Source: Pseudomonas reinekei
GTDB lineage: Bacteria > Pseudomonadota > Gammaproteobacteria > Pseudomonadales > Pseudomonadaceae
Assembly: GCF_001945365.1 (NCBI RefSeq)
Contig: NZ_MSTQ01000008.1
Location: 1-64,000 of the forward strand
Direction of reading: 5' to 3'
DNA length: 64,000 nucleotides
Below are positions 7,776-16,777 of the stretch, in pieces. Position 1 is the stretch's first letter, and each line of letters opens with the position of its first letter. The notes below the pieces were generated by a model. The model searched no databases. It was not told where the DNA came from and worked only from the letters and a program-made list of their open reading frames with translations. Position numbers and translations under genes: made by a program.

Positions 7776-10124
7776 TTACGCCGACCTGGCCATGATCAAC
7801 CCGGTCTCACTCGCCGCTTCCAAGCGGATCGCCACGAACTTCGATGTCGGCGTATGGCTGCCGTCCCCGGTGCTTTCCAGCGGCACCAGCGGGTTCACTT
7901 CCGGGTAGTACGCCGCCGCTTGACCCGCCGGAATGTCAAACGCCAGCAGCGTGAAGCCTTTCACCCGTCGCTCAATGCCATCGTCCCACAGCGAAACGAT
8001 GTCGGCCTTTTGTCCCGGCTTGAAGCCCAGGCGAATGATGTCGGCTTCGTTGACGAACAGCACATCACGCTGCCCCTTCACGCCGCGATAACGATCGTTA
8101 AGGCCATAAATGGTGGTGTTGTACTGATCGTGGGAGCGCATCGACTGCATGATCAGGTCCGGCAACACGCCCGTGGAACGGGTGCGTTCGTGTACCAGAT
8201 CCTTGGGCAAAAGGTTCGGCTTGAAATTGGCCCGGCCCGATGCGGTGTTCCACTTGCGCGCACCGGCGCTGTTGCCGAGGTAGAAGCCGCCCGGGTTCTT
8301 GATCTTCTCGTTGAAGTCTTTGAAGTTCGGAACGGTGTCGGCGATCAGCTCGCGAATGCGGCGGTAGTCGCCCACCAGCCAGTGCCAGTCCACCGGATGG
8401 CTGCCCAGCGTCGCAGCGGCGATCCCGGCGAGGATCGCAGGCTCAGAGCGCATCTGATTCGACAGCGGCTCCAGTTGACCGTTGGACGCATGCACCATGC
8501 TGAACGAGTCTTCGACGGTCACCGCTTGCGGGCCTTCGGTCTGCCGGTCGATGTCGGTACGGCCAAGGCACGGCAGGATCAGCGCGTCTTTGCCATGAGC
8601 CAAATGGCTGCGGTTGAGCTTGGTGCTGATCTGCACGGTCAGGTCGCAATTGCTCAGGGCCTGGAAGGTCCGTGTGCTGTCCGGGGTGGCCTGGGCGAAG
8701 TTGCCGCCCAGGGCGATGAACACTTTCGCCCGGCCTTCAGCCATGGCGTGGATCGCCTCGACCACGTTGTGGCCATTTTTACGCGGCACCTTGAACTGGA
8801 AGCGCCGCTCCAGCGCATCGAGGAACGCCACCGGCGGACGTTCGTTGATGCCCATGGTCCGGTCGCCCTGCACGTTACTGTGGCCGCGCACCGGGCACAG
8901 GCCCGCGCCCGGTCGGCCGATGTTGCCGCGCAGCAGCATCAGGTTGGCGATTTCCTGGATGGTCGCCACCGAGTGGCGGTGCTGGGTGATGCCCATCGCC
9001 CAGCACATGATGACGTTCTTGCCCTTGGCGTACATCCGCGCCGCTTGTTCGATTTCGACGAGGGGCAGGCCGGACTGCTCGACGATTTGTTCCCACGGCG
9101 TGCCGTCGATGACCGCCAGGTAATCCAGCACGTTGACGCTGTGTTCGTTGAGGAAGTCGTGATCGAACACCGCCGGGGCGCCAGCCTCCTGGGCGTCGCG
9201 CTCCCATTGCAGCAGAAACTTGGCCATGCCGCGCATGATCGCCATGTCACCGCCCAGTGCCGGGCGGAAGTACGCAGTGTTGGTCGCTTTGAAACCGTTG
9301 GTGAGCATTTCGATCGGGTGCTGCGGATGCTGGAAACGTTCCAGGCCGCGCTCCTTCAGCGGGTTGATGCACACCACTTGCGCGCCGCGCTTCACCGCTT
9401 CACGCAGCGGTTCGAGCATCCGCGGGTGGTTGGTGCCGGGGTTCTGGCCCCAGACGAAAATCGCATCGGCGTGTTCGAAGTCATCGAAGGTCACGGTGCC
9501 TTTGCCGACACCGACGCTTTGCGACAACGCGACACCGCTGGCCTCGTGGCACATGTTCGAGCAGTCAGGGAAATTGTTGGTGCCATAGGCGCGCACAAAC
9601 AGTTGATAGAGAAACGCCGCCTCGTTGCTGGCGCGACCCGAGGTATAGAACTCGGCCTGATCCGGGCTCGACAAGCCTTTCAGGTGTTTGGCGATCAGTG
9701 CAAACGCGTCGTCCCAACTGATGGGTTGGTAGCGATCGGTTTCGGCGTTGTAGCTCAACGGCTCGGTCAGGCGGCCCTGGTATTCGAGCCAGTAGTCGCT
9801 CTGCTCCAGCAGCGACGTGACGCTGTGCCTGGCGAAAAACTTGCCGTCGACCCGGCGTTTGGTCGCTTCCCAGTTCACCGCTTTGGCGCCGTTCTCGCAG
9901 AAGGCCACCATGCCTGCTTCATTGGAATCGCCCCAGGCGCAACCCGGGCAGTCGAAACCGCCGTTCTTGTTGGTCTTGAGCATCATGCGCAGGTTTTTCA
10001 GCGCGTTGTCGCTGGTGAGCCAGGCCTGGGCGACGCTGATCAGTGCGCCCCAACCACCGGCCGGACCTTTGTAGGGTTTGTAGCGAGGAACAGGTGTCTG
10101 GTCGGCTTGACGGTGTTGACTCAC
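7776..10124 (-). CDS. YdeP/FdhF-family molybdopterin oxidoreductase
   Basis: A 782-residue cytoplasmic oxidoreductase of the formate dehydrogenase-like family whose best-known member is E. coli YdeP (759 residues). N-terminal Cys residues in 'GFDCPGCAWGD' and 'DCSNMCHEASG', the molybdopterin segment 'FVWGQNPGTNHPRML' and the C-terminal dinucleotide-binding domain (after about residue 650) support this. No in-frame TGA suggests selenocysteine. The start is GTG at 10122-10124, with GGAG eight bases upstream; it overlaps the fdhD stop codon by four bases (GTGA), implying translational coupling. It probably needs FdhD for cofactor sulfuration. The physiological substrate is not established. Confidence 0.85.
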   Translation of the reverse strand: MSQHRQADQTPVPRYKPYKGPAGGWGALISVAQAWLTSDNALKNLRMMLKTNKNGGFDCPGCAWGDSNEAGMVAFCENGAKAVNWEATKRRVDGKFFARHSVTSLLEQSDYWLEYQGRLTEPLSYNAETDRYQPISWDDAFALIAKHLKGLSSPDQAEFYTSGRASNEAAFLYQLFVRAYGTNNFPDCSNMCHEASGVALSQSVGVGKGTVTFDDFEHADAIFVWGQNPGTNHPRMLEPLREAVKRGAQVVCINPLKERGLERFQHPQHPIEMLTNGFKATNTAYFRPALGGDMAIMRGMAKFLLQWERDAQEAGAPAVFDHDFLNEHSVNVLDYLAVIDGTPWEQIVEQSGLPLVEIEQAARMYAKGKNVIMCWAMGITQHRHSVATIQEIANLMLLRGNIGRPGAGLCPVRGHSNVQGDRTMGINERPPVAFLDALERRFQFKVPRKNGHNVVEAIHAMAEGRAKVFIALGGNFAQATPDSTRTFQALSNCDLTVQISTKLNRSHLAHGKDALILPCLGRTDIDRQTEGPQAVTVEDSFSMVHASNGQLEPLSNQMRSEPAILAGIAAATLGSHPVDWHWLVGDYRRIRELIADTVPNFKDFNEKIKNPGGFYLGNSAGARKWNTASGRANFKPNLLPKDLVHERTRSTGVLPDLIMQSMRSHDQYNTTIYGLNDRYRGVKGQRDVLFVNEADIIRLGFKPGQKADIVSLWDDGIERRVKGFTLLAFDIPAGQAAAYYPEVNPLVPLESTGDGSHTPTSKFVAIRLEAASETGLIMARSA

Positions 10125-10960
10125 GCTTGATTCTCCAAAGCCGGGCTGTAGACCCGTGGCGCATTTTTCTGTGGAAGGTGGATGAGGTTGAGGTTGTGGC
10201 GACGGGCCCATTGCACGGCAAGGCCCGTAGGCGACGACAGGCTGACCAGGGTCTGGATGCCGGCGCGCAAGACTTTCTGGATCAATTCGAGGCTGCAACG
10301 GCTGGTGACGATCGCCAGCCCGCCTGCGGTCGAGATGTTTTGGCGGACCAGGCCGCCGATCAATTTGTCGAGGGCGTTGTGCCGGCCAATGTCTTCACGG
10401 CCGAGCAACAATTGGCCTTGGTCATTCATGAACACCGCCGCATGCACCGCACCGCAGTGCTGACCCAGCGGCTGGAACGCGCCGATGCGTTGGCGCAGGC
10501 CGTCGAGCCACTCGGCGGGCGGCAGCGGGGCACCGGGCAGGACATTGAGGTCTGGCAGCGCCTGTTCGACCGCTTCCACGCCGCAGAGCCCGCAACCGCT
10601 GGTGCCGGCCAGTTGCCGACGCTGTTGCTTGAGGTTCCAGAACGCGCGATTGGCGATGGTCACTTGCGCGTATTGTGCTGACCCTGAACCGCTCAGTTGC
10701 AGGTCATAAATATCCGTGGCGTCCGCGATGATGCCGCTGCCCAGGCTGAAGCCGACGATGAAGTCTTCAAGGTCGGTAGGCGTCACCAGCATCACGGCCT
10801 GGCTGATGCCGTTATAGGCAATGGCCAGCGCGACTTCCTCGGCCAGCGCGGTGCTGTCCGATTCCGAATATTCGAGGTTGCTGTAGCGGTACGTCTGGCT
10901 GGCGGCGGGCGCGGGCGTTTCGAGGGCGGGCGCCGCGCAGGAGGGGCGCTTGACGTTCAT
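10121..10960 (-). CDS. fdhD: Formate dehydrogenase accessory sulfurtransferase FdhD
   Basis: A 279-residue protein that passes sulfur from a cysteine desulfurase to the molybdenum cofactor of formate dehydrogenases. The essential CxxC pair is Cys123 and Cys126 in 'GTSGCGLCGVEA'; 'GREDIGRHNALDKLIGG' in the second half is the other conserved FdhD block. ATG at 10958-10960. It overlaps the downstream oxidoreductase gene by four bases, so both proteins are probably made from one transcript in stoichiometric fashion. Confidence 0.92.
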   Translation of the reverse strand: MNVKRPSCAAPALETPAPAASQTYRYSNLEYSESDSTALAEEVALAIAYNGISQAVMLVTPTDLEDFIVGFSLGSGIIADATDIYDLQLSGSGSAQYAQVTIANRAFWNLKQQRRQLAGTSGCGLCGVEAVEQALPDLNVLPGAPLPPAEWLDGLRQRIGAFQPLGQHCGAVHAAVFMNDQGQLLLGREDIGRHNALDKLIGGLVRQNISTAGGLAIVTSRCSLELIQKVLRAGIQTLVSLSSPTGLAVQWARRHNLNLIHLPQKNAPRVYSPALENQA

Positions 10961-11052
10961 GGCATCACCGACGGATTGATCAGCTTTAAGACTAGGCGCG
11001 GCAAGTTGTCGCGTCTAATCGCTATTACTGATCTACCGATAGATGCTGTCGA

Positions 11053-11940
11053 TCAAGCGCCCGTCAGCGATTGTTGATAAATCGCGAAACAGGCTTCCGC
11101 CAGCGCCGAGCGCGGTGCGCTGCGACGCATGATCAACCCCAGCCGGCCTAGCGTTTGGGCGTTTTCGATCGGTTGCAGGCGCAAGTGTTCGGTGAGCCCT
11201 TCGAGACCGCCCTCCAACGGCATCACGGCGCAACACAGGCCGCCGTGCACGGCTTGTAACAGTTGATGCACGGCATCGGTTTGCAACAAGGGCTGCGGAG
11301 TGAGGCCACGGCTGTGAAAATTGTGATCGATGGACTGACGGAAGTGCATGCCGCTGGTGAGCATGCCCAGCGGCAGCTCGATCACCGATTCCCAACTCAA
11401 GGGCGCCTCGCCAAAGCTGAAGAAGCGCTGATCGTAGAGCAGGCCCATGCGGGTTTCGCTGAAGGTCAGCGAGTCGAAGTGTTCGCCGTCCAGACGCTCC
11501 AGGTAGGAAACCCCGAGATCGATACGGTTGTTCGCCAGTTGTTCGAGGATCTGTTCGGAGCTGAGCGCCGACAGCTCGAAGCGCAGGTTCGGGTGTTCGG
11601 CGTGCAGGCGTTGCAGCAGTGGCAGCGGATCGAAGCTCGACAGCGGCACCACACCCAAACGCAGGGTGCCGACCAGATTGCCGCGACAGGCCGCCGCCTC
11701 TGCGTACAGGCCGTCGTAGGCGGCCAGCACGGTGCGCGCCCAGGCGAGCACGCGTTCGCCCGGCGCGGTGAAACCCTCGAAGCGTTGCCCGCGATTGACC
11801 AGTGGCAGGTCGAGCTCTTCTTCAAGGCTGCGCAGGCGCATGGACAGCGTCGGCTGGGTGATGTGGCAGCGCGCGGCGGCTTGCCCGAAGTGCCGGGTTT
11901 CGTCGAGAGCGATGAGGAATTTCAGCTGCTTGATGTCCAT
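11053..11940 (-). CDS. LysR-type transcriptional regulator
   Basis: A 295-residue LysR-family regulator. The N-terminal winged helix-turn-helix is '[33 protein letters not shown]' across residues about 18-50 (only the last part is strongly conserved), followed by an effector-binding domain from about residue 90. It lies directly upstream of, and is co-oriented with, fdhD and the oxidoreductase, with a 92-base gap, so it may regulate them; no direct evidence. ATG at 11938-11940. Confidence 0.85.
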   Translation of the reverse strand: MDIKQLKFLIALDETRHFGQAAARCHITQPTLSMRLRSLEEELDLPLVNRGQRFEGFTAPGERVLAWARTVLAAYDGLYAEAAACRGNLVGTLRLGVVPLSSFDPLPLLQRLHAEHPNLRFELSALSSEQILEQLANNRIDLGVSYLERLDGEHFDSLTFSETRMGLLYDQRFFSFGEAPLSWESVIELPLGMLTSGMHFRQSIDHNFHSRGLTPQPLLQTDAVHQLLQAVHGGLCCAVMPLEGGLEGLTEHLRLQPIENAQTLGRLGLIMRRSAPRSALAEACFAIYQQSLTGA

Positions 11941-12068
11941 CTTCGCTCCAGAGGTCGGGAAGGTTTGGATTCTATCGCAAGCGGGGTCATTGGTCGGGTT
12001 GGATTCGCAAGTGTCGGTGGTGGTCTAGGCTTTTGCGTCTGGAACCCCAATCCCAAGGAGAGTGCACC

Positions 12069-12509
12069 ATGAGTCTTTTGAGTTTTGTGAAAGAGGCGGG
12101 CGAAAAGTTGCTGGACTTGCTGACTCCGGGCAACGCCAATGCCAGTGAGCAGTTGAAGGAGCACATCAGCAAAGTCGGCCTGGGTAATCCGAATGTGCAG
12201 GCGACGGTTGATGGCGACAAAGTGACCGTGACGGGTGAGGTGGGAAGCCAGGAAGAGAAAGAGAAAATCCTGCTGGCTGTGGGCAACATTGCCGGTGTCG
12301 GCAGCGTGGATGATCAGATTACGGTGACCGGGCCAGTAGTCGCGGCTGCGCGTTTTGTTGTCGTGAAGAAAGGCGACACGCTCAGCGCCATATCGTTGGC
12401 CGTGTATGGCAGCGCCAACCAGTACAACAAGATCTTTGAAGCCAACAAACCGATGTTGTCGCATCCGGACAAGATCTATCCGGGGCAGACATTGCGGATT
12501 CCTGAGTAA
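12069..12509 (+). CDS. BON-LysM domain protein, YgaU/Kbp type
   Basis: A 146-residue soluble protein with a BON domain (residues about 25-90, '[19 protein letters not shown]') and a C-terminal LysM domain (residues about 95-145, '[17 protein letters not shown]' to '[10 protein letters not shown]'). Length and domain order match E. coli YgaU (Kbp), a cytoplasmic potassium-binding protein of 149 residues. There is no signal peptide. The ATG at 12069 follows AAGGAG by nine bases. It is divergent from the LysR gene and followed by a REPIN. Confidence 0.85.
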   Translation: MSLLSFVKEAGEKLLDLLTPGNANASEQLKEHISKVGLGNPNVQATVDGDKVTVTGEVGSQEEKEKILLAVGNIAGVGSVDDQITVTGPVVAAARFVVVKKGDTLSAISLAVYGSANQYNKIFEANKPMLSHPDKIYPGQTLRIPE

Positions 12510-12520
12510 TCTTCAAGACC

Positions 12521-12618
12521 GCCTTCGCGAGCAAGCTCGCTCCCACAGTGGTCTTCGGTGTGCTCACAATCGCGTGAGCATCACTGAACTCTTGGGAGCG
12601 AGCTTGCTCGCGATCGAA
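12521..12618. repeat. REPIN (paired REP hairpins)
   Basis: GCCTTCGCGAGCAAGCTCGCTCCCACAG at 12521-12548 and an inverted copy (TGGGAGCGAGCTTGCTCGCGA) at 12593-12613. It fills the gap between the convergent ygaU-like gene and yrfG. Confidence 0.9.
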
Positions 12619-12629
12619 GTCAACCCGGT

Positions 12630-13292
12630 CTAAAGCCCTGCAATCAAATCCCGATAATCCCCCACCGCCGCAAACTCGGCCGTGTCCTTCGGCCCTTTGC
12701 GACTGTCCGGTTCACGCACCGCCAACAAATACGCCACACCAAAATCCCGCGCGCTGCGCAAAATCGGCAACGTGTCGTCGATGAACAGGCTGCGCGCCGG
12801 GTCGAAGTCGATGTCCGCCTGCAAAGCATCCCAGAACTGCGGGTTTTCCTTGGGGAAACCGTAATCGTGGGAACTGATCAAGCGCTCGAAGTATGGCGCC
12901 AGTTCGATTTTTTCCAGTTTCAATGACAAAGAATCGCGGTGTGCGTTGGTGATCAGCACCACGCGTTTTCCGGCCTGTTTGATCGCCGCCAGAAAGGTGT
13001 CGGCATCCGGGCGAAGCGCGATCAGATGAGCGGTTTCCAGTTTCAGATCGCGGACCGGCAGCTTCAGCTCGGCGCTCCAGAAATCCAGGCAGTACCACTG
13101 CAACTGGCCGGCATTGCGTTCGAACAACGGTTGCAACTCCAGCTCGGCCATGGCCCGGCTCACGCCGTGAAGGTCTGCATAACGCTGGGGCAAATGTTCC
13201 AGCCAGAAATGGTTATCGTAATGCAGGTCCAGCAGCGTGCCATCCATATCCAGCAGAACGGTGTCGATGTCGCGCCAGGGCAGCAGGGACAT
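12630..13292 (-). CDS. yrfG: GMP/IMP nucleotidase YrfG (HAD family)
   Basis: A 220-residue HAD-superfamily phosphatase. Motif I is 'LLDMDGTLLDL' with the nucleophilic Asp; motif II is 'VVLITNAHRDS'; motif IV is 'LFIDDTLPILRSA'. The family dephosphorylates GMP and IMP. As in enterobacteria it is next to, and divergent from, nudE, which supports the assignment. The ATG at 13290-13292 is preferred over an upstream ATG because of GGAGA nine bases before it and the start of the HAD fold. Confidence 0.88.
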   Translation of the reverse strand: MSLLPWRDIDTVLLDMDGTLLDLHYDNHFWLEHLPQRYADLHGVSRAMAELELQPLFERNAGQLQWYCLDFWSAELKLPVRDLKLETAHLIALRPDADTFLAAIKQAGKRVVLITNAHRDSLSLKLEKIELAPYFERLISSHDYGFPKENPQFWDALQADIDFDPARSLFIDDTLPILRSARDFGVAYLLAVREPDSRKGPKDTAEFAAVGDYRDLIAGL

Positions 13293-13382
13293 AAAAAACT
13301 TCTCCAGCGGTAAAGAAGATATCCGAGGTAAACAATCAGGATAGGCCGGGTATAGTAACGCGTTCACGCCAAGGAGCCGCTC

Positions 13383-13949
13383 ATGCGCCAGAAACCCACC
13401 ATCCTCGCCCGCGAGATTGTCGCCACCAGCCGTTTATTCTGCGTCGAAGAGCTGAAACTGCGCTTTTCCAATGGCGTGGAACGCACCTATGAGCGCTTGG
13501 TCGGCAAAGGCGCAGGTTATGGCGCTGTGATGATCGTGGCAATGCTCGATGCCGATCACGCGGTGCTGGTCGAGGAGTATTGCGGGGGCACCGACGCATA
13601 CGAGTTGTCATTGCCAAAAGGCCTGATCGAGCCCGGCGAAGACGTGCTGGCGGCGGCGGAGCGCGAGCTCAAGGAAGAAGCCGGGTTTGGCGCGCGGCAA
13701 TTGGAGCATTTGACCGAGTTGTCGTTGTCGCCCGGTTACATGAGCCAGAAAATCCAGGTGGTGCTGGCCACCGATCTCTACGAAGAGCGCCTGGAGGGAG
13801 ACGAGCCAGAGCCGATGGGCCTGGGCAAAGTCAACCTGCGCGAGTTGTCGGCGCTGGCGCAAAACCCGCAATTCACCGAGGGCCGTGCCTTGGCGGCGCT
13901 GTATCTGGCCCGTGATCTGCTGACTCAGCGTGGGGTGTTCCTGCCATGA
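13383..13949 (+). CDS. nudE: ADP compounds hydrolase NudE
   Basis: A 188-residue Nudix hydrolase. The Nudix box GX5EX7REXXEEXG is complete (residues about 79-101). NudE cleaves ADP-ribose, NADH and Ap3A into AMP plus the other half. It starts 90 bases from the divergent yrfG; a TATAGT at 13351-13356 is a plausible -10 element, and AAGGAG precedes the ATG. Its stop codon overlaps the cysQ start by four bases (ATGA), so both are co-translated. Confidence 0.9.
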   Translation: MRQKPTILAREIVATSRLFCVEELKLRFSNGVERTYERLVGKGAGYGAVMIVAMLDADHAVLVEEYCGGTDAYELSLPKGLIEPGEDVLAAAERELKEEAGFGARQLEHLTELSLSPGYMSQKIQVVLATDLYEERLEGDEPEPMGLGKVNLRELSALAQNPQFTEGRALAALYLARDLLTQRGVFLP

Positions 13950-14773
13950 ATTTCCCGCATCCCTTGATGGCACCCGTGGTTGAACTGGCCTTGAAGGCCG
14001 GCGAAGCGATCCTGCCGTTCTGGCGTACCGGCACAGCGGTGACGGCCAAATCGGATGACTCGCCTGTCACGGCCGCAGACCTGGCGGCTCATCATCTGAT
14101 ACTGGCGGGGCTGACGGCGCTGGACCCAGGCATTCCGGTGCTGTCCGAAGAAGACGCCGACATTCCCCAGAGCGTGCGTGCCGGATGGCAGCGCTGGTGG
14201 CTGGTCGATCCGCTGGATGGCACCAAGGAGTTCATCTCGGGCAGTGAAGAATTCACCGTCAATATTGCACTGATCGAAAACGGCCAGGTGGTGTTCGGCG
14301 TGGTGTCGATGCCGACCAATGGGCGTTTCTATGTCGGCGGTGCCGGGCTCGGCGCATGGCGTGGCGATCAAGGTGGTACGCCGGTGGCGATTCAGGTGCG
14401 GGATGCGTTGGCGCCTGGTCAGTCGTTCACCGTGGTTGCCAGTCGCCGCCATTCCAGCCCGGAGCAGGAGCGCTTGTTGGCCGGATTGAGTGCCAGCCTT
14501 GGCGAGCTGCAACTGGCCAATATCGGCAGTTCGCTGAAGTTCTGTTTGTTGGCCGAAGGCGCAGCGGATTGTTATCCACGTTTGGCGCCGACTTCGCAGT
14601 GGGACACGGCGGCGGCGCAGGGTGTGCTCGAAGGCGCGGGCGGAGTGGTGCTGGATTTGAGTGGCGCGCCGTTCTGTTATCCGGCGCGGGAGTCGCTGTT
14701 GAATGCGTTCTTTTTGGCGTTGCCGGCGAAGGCGGCGTGGCGCGAACAACTATTGGAACTTGCCAACCTGTAG
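13946..14773 (+). CDS. cysQ: 3'(2'),5'-bisphosphate nucleotidase CysQ
   Basis: A 275-residue member of the inositol monophosphatase superfamily that hydrolyses 3'-phosphoadenosine 5'-phosphate, the by-product of sulfate assimilation. Metal-binding motifs are 'VLSEEDAD' (about residues 64-71), 'LVDPLDGTKEF' (about 89-99) and 'TSQWDTAAAQGVLE' near the C-terminus. Linked to nudE by an ATGA overlap, both being nucleotide clean-up enzymes. Length is usual for CysQ. Confidence 0.9.
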   Translation: MNFPHPLMAPVVELALKAGEAILPFWRTGTAVTAKSDDSPVTAADLAAHHLILAGLTALDPGIPVLSEEDADIPQSVRAGWQRWWLVDPLDGTKEFISGSEEFTVNIALIENGQVVFGVVSMPTNGRFYVGGAGLGAWRGDQGGTPVAIQVRDALAPGQSFTVVASRRHSSPEQERLLAGLSASLGELQLANIGSSLKFCLLAEGAADCYPRLAPTSQWDTAAAQGVLEGAGGVVLDLSGAPFCYPARESLLNAFFLALPAKAAWREQLLELANL

Positions 14774-14856
14774 GAGCCGGCTTGCTGGCGATTCATGCAA
14801 CGCGGTGTGTCTGAAGTACCGCGTCGTATTAATCGCCAGCAAGCCGGCTCCTACAG
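14769..14856. repeat. REPIN (paired REP hairpins)
   Basis: TGTAGGAGCCGGCTTGCTGGCGATT at 14770-14794 and the inverted copy AATCGCCAGCAAGCCGGCTCCTACAG at 14831-14856. The stem (GCCAGC/GCCGGC) and tail (TCCTACA) are a distinct variant from the GCGAGC-type copies elsewhere. Confidence 0.9.
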
Positions 14857-14888
14857 TGATCGTTCTCACGCGGAGCATGGGAACGATC
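14857..14888. repeat. Hairpin repeat beside REPIN
   Basis: GATCGTTC at 14858-14865 pairs with GAACGATC at 14881-14888, with a partly paired interior. It resembles the dispersed Pseudomonas hairpin containing CGTTCCCACGC, here in decayed form. Its right arm touches the stop codon of the thioesterase gene, so it may also act in 3'-end formation. Confidence 0.5.
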
Positions 14889-15343
14889 TAGCGGTGGAGA
14901 ACGTACTGCCCGGTAAACCTCACCGCATCCTCATCACGGCCTTCATTGACGACCCGCGTATGCAGGGTCAATCGCGCTCGGCTGTAGCGCTGGAACGTGC
15001 TTAGGAATTTCTTCCAGATCACCGGATCCGGCGCCTGGCAGATCGCGTTGGCGTCGCCGGTTACCGGCAGCGGATAGCTGATCTGTCCTTCCTGAATCAC
15101 GATGTGCCCGTCGGTGATGCCTTCTTCCTTCAAGCGTAAATGCAGCCAGCCCCAACCCGCCAGCACCGCGCCGCAATACAGACTGCCACCGAACATGGTG
15201 CTCTTGTGGTTGACGTTGGCGTCCAGCGGCAGGTGCAGGCGCAGTTGCTGGTCGTGCCAGTCGAGCACCTTGAGGCCCATGTCCCGGGTGAGGGGGATGT
15301 CGTGGTGGAGGACCGATTCCAGTTGACGACTTTCGCGGCTCAT
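14888..15343 (-). CDS. YiiD_C-type thioesterase-domain protein
   Basis: A 151-residue hotdog-fold protein. 'NHKSTMFGGSLYCGAVLAGWG' region (about residues 44-64) and the C-terminal 'RARLTLHTRVVNEGRDEDAVRFTGQYV' match the putative thioesterase domain found at the C-terminus of E. coli YiiD. Unlike YiiD it has no acetyltransferase half. Substrate unknown. It lies 39 bases downstream of dctD in the same direction and may be read through from it. Confidence 0.75.
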   Translation of the reverse strand: MSRESRQLESVLHHDIPLTRDMGLKVLDWHDQQLRLHLPLDANVNHKSTMFGGSLYCGAVLAGWGWLHLRLKEEGITDGHIVIQEGQISYPLPVTGDANAICQAPDPVIWKKFLSTFQRYSRARLTLHTRVVNEGRDEDAVRFTGQYVLHR

Positions 15344-15382
15344 TCAGGACCTCTTGTTGGCAGTTGATGATGGGACGGCGGC

Positions 15383-16777
15383 TCAATCGAGGTCGTCGGT
15401 GTGGCTGGCGGCACCGCTGTCGGCGAAGCTCAGCCCGTGTTTGCGCAGTTTGTCGTGCAAGGTCTTGCGCGGGATGCCAAGGGCCTCGGCGACGCTGCGC
15501 ACCGAACTGTGCGAGCGTGCCAGTTCAGCGGCAATCAGGCTTTTCTCGAAGTTTTCCACCTGCTCGCTCAGCCCGCCGCTGATCTGTTCCATCACCGTGC
15601 CGGCAGCGCCTTGCGCCTCGTTGTTATCCAGCGCCAGTTCCAGGCCGAGGGCAAAGCGCTCGGCAGCGTTTTGCAGTTCGCGCACATTGCCCGGCCAGGT
15701 GTGGCGCAGCAGCAGCGCGCGTTGCCCCGGTTGCAATTCGTGAGGTGGCAAGCCGTGGCGGGCGCTGGCTTCATCGGCGAAGTGCTGGAACAGCACCAGC
15801 GCATCTTCGCCACGCTCGCGCAAGGGTGGAATGCGCAGTGGCGCGACGTTCAAGCGGTAATACAAGTCAGCGCGGAAGCGGCCCTGATCAGCGGACTGTC
15901 GCAGGTCTTCCTTGGTGGCGGCAATGATGCGGATGTCCAGCGGGATCAGTTGATTGCCGCCCAGGCGTTCGACCACACGTTCTTGCAGCAAGCGCAGCAG
16001 TTTCACCTGCACATCCAGGCTCATGCTTTCGATTTCATCAAGGAACAACGTGCCGCCGTTGGCGAATTCGAACTTGCCGATGCGGCGCTTTTGCGCGCCG
16101 GTGAAAGCCCCGGGTTCATGGCCGAACAGTTCGCTTTCAACCACTGATTCGGCCAGCGCTCCGGCGTTGATCGCCACGAACGGACCGTTGCGCCGGCTGG
16201 ATAAATCATGCAGCGCTCGCGCGACGACTTCCTTGCCGGCGCCGGTTTCGCCGAGGATCAGCACGTCAGCCTTGGTTGCCGCTAACGCGCCGATCTGCTC
16301 CCGCAGGCGCAACATCGACGACGACTGCCCGACCAGACGGGTGCTCAGTTGATTGCGGTCGCTCAGGGCCAGACGCAGGCTGCGGTTATCCAGCACCAGG
16401 CGACGCAGGGCCAGGGCACGGCGCACGGTGTCGAGCAGGGCATCGCTGGCGAAGGGTTTTTCGAGAAAGTCATAAGCCCCGGCGCGCATGGCTTGCACCG
16501 CCAGCGGCACATCGCCGTGACCGGTAATCAGCAGCACCGGCAGCTCCGGGTCCTGGGCGTGCAGTTCAGTCAACAGTTCGAGACCGTCCATGCCCGGCAT
16601 GCGAATGTCGCTGACCACCACACCGGGCCAGTCACGCTCCAACTGCCCGACCAGGCCCTTGGCTTCGGCCAGCGGCAGAATTTTCAGGCCGGCCAGATCG
16701 AGGGTCTGGCTCAAGGCCTGGCGCAGGTGGGGATCGTCGTCGATCAATACGACCTGAATGCGATTGTCGATGGTCAT
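15383..16777 (-). CDS. dctD: C4-dicarboxylate response regulator DctD
   Basis: A 464-residue NtrC-type activator of sigma-54 promoters. Receiver domain residues 1-125 with phospho-acceptor Asp57 in 'VVVSDIRMPGMDG'; AAA+ domain with Walker A 'GETGAGKE' and the sigma-54-contact motif GAFTGA; C-terminal Fis-type helix-turn-helix ('SVRSVAEALGIPRKTLHDKL'). Coupled to dctB by an ATGA overlap. DctBD normally activates the dicarboxylate permease gene dctA, which is not in this window. Confidence 0.9.
   Translation of the reverse strand: MTIDNRIQVVLIDDDPHLRQALSQTLDLAGLKILPLAEAKGLVGQLERDWPGVVVSDIRMPGMDGLELLTELHAQDPELPVLLITGHGDVPLAVQAMRAGAYDFLEKPFASDALLDTVRRALALRRLVLDNRSLRLALSDRNQLSTRLVGQSSSMLRLREQIGALAATKADVLILGETGAGKEVVARALHDLSSRRNGPFVAINAGALAESVVESELFGHEPGAFTGAQKRRIGKFEFANGGTLFLDEIESMSLDVQVKLLRLLQERVVERLGGNQLIPLDIRIIAATKEDLRQSADQGRFRADLYYRLNVAPLRIPPLRERGEDALVLFQHFADEASARHGLPPHELQPGQRALLLRHTWPGNVRELQNAAERFALGLELALDNNEAQGAAGTVMEQISGGLSEQVENFEKSLIAAELARSHSSVRSVAEALGIPRKTLHDKLRKHGLSFADSGAASHTDDLD

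Noticed and set aside
7605-10130. An 841-codon open frame on the plus strand opposite the molybdopterin oxidoreductase
   Set aside because: It mirrors the real gene in high-GC DNA, has no recognisable domain or ribosome-binding site, and reads as low-complexity Arg/His/Val-rich sequence. Similar long antisense frames opposite the helicase (3262-5046), asmA (40112-42484), gpmI (52108-53817), ntrC (56601-58256) and glnA (60715-62109) were rejected for the same reason.
10122-10298. N-terminal extension of the molybdopterin oxidoreductase to 10298
   Set aside because: The extra 58 residues are the antisense-free overlap with fdhD in another frame, and a GTG with a proper Shine-Dalgarno sequence and fdhD stop overlap sits at 10124.
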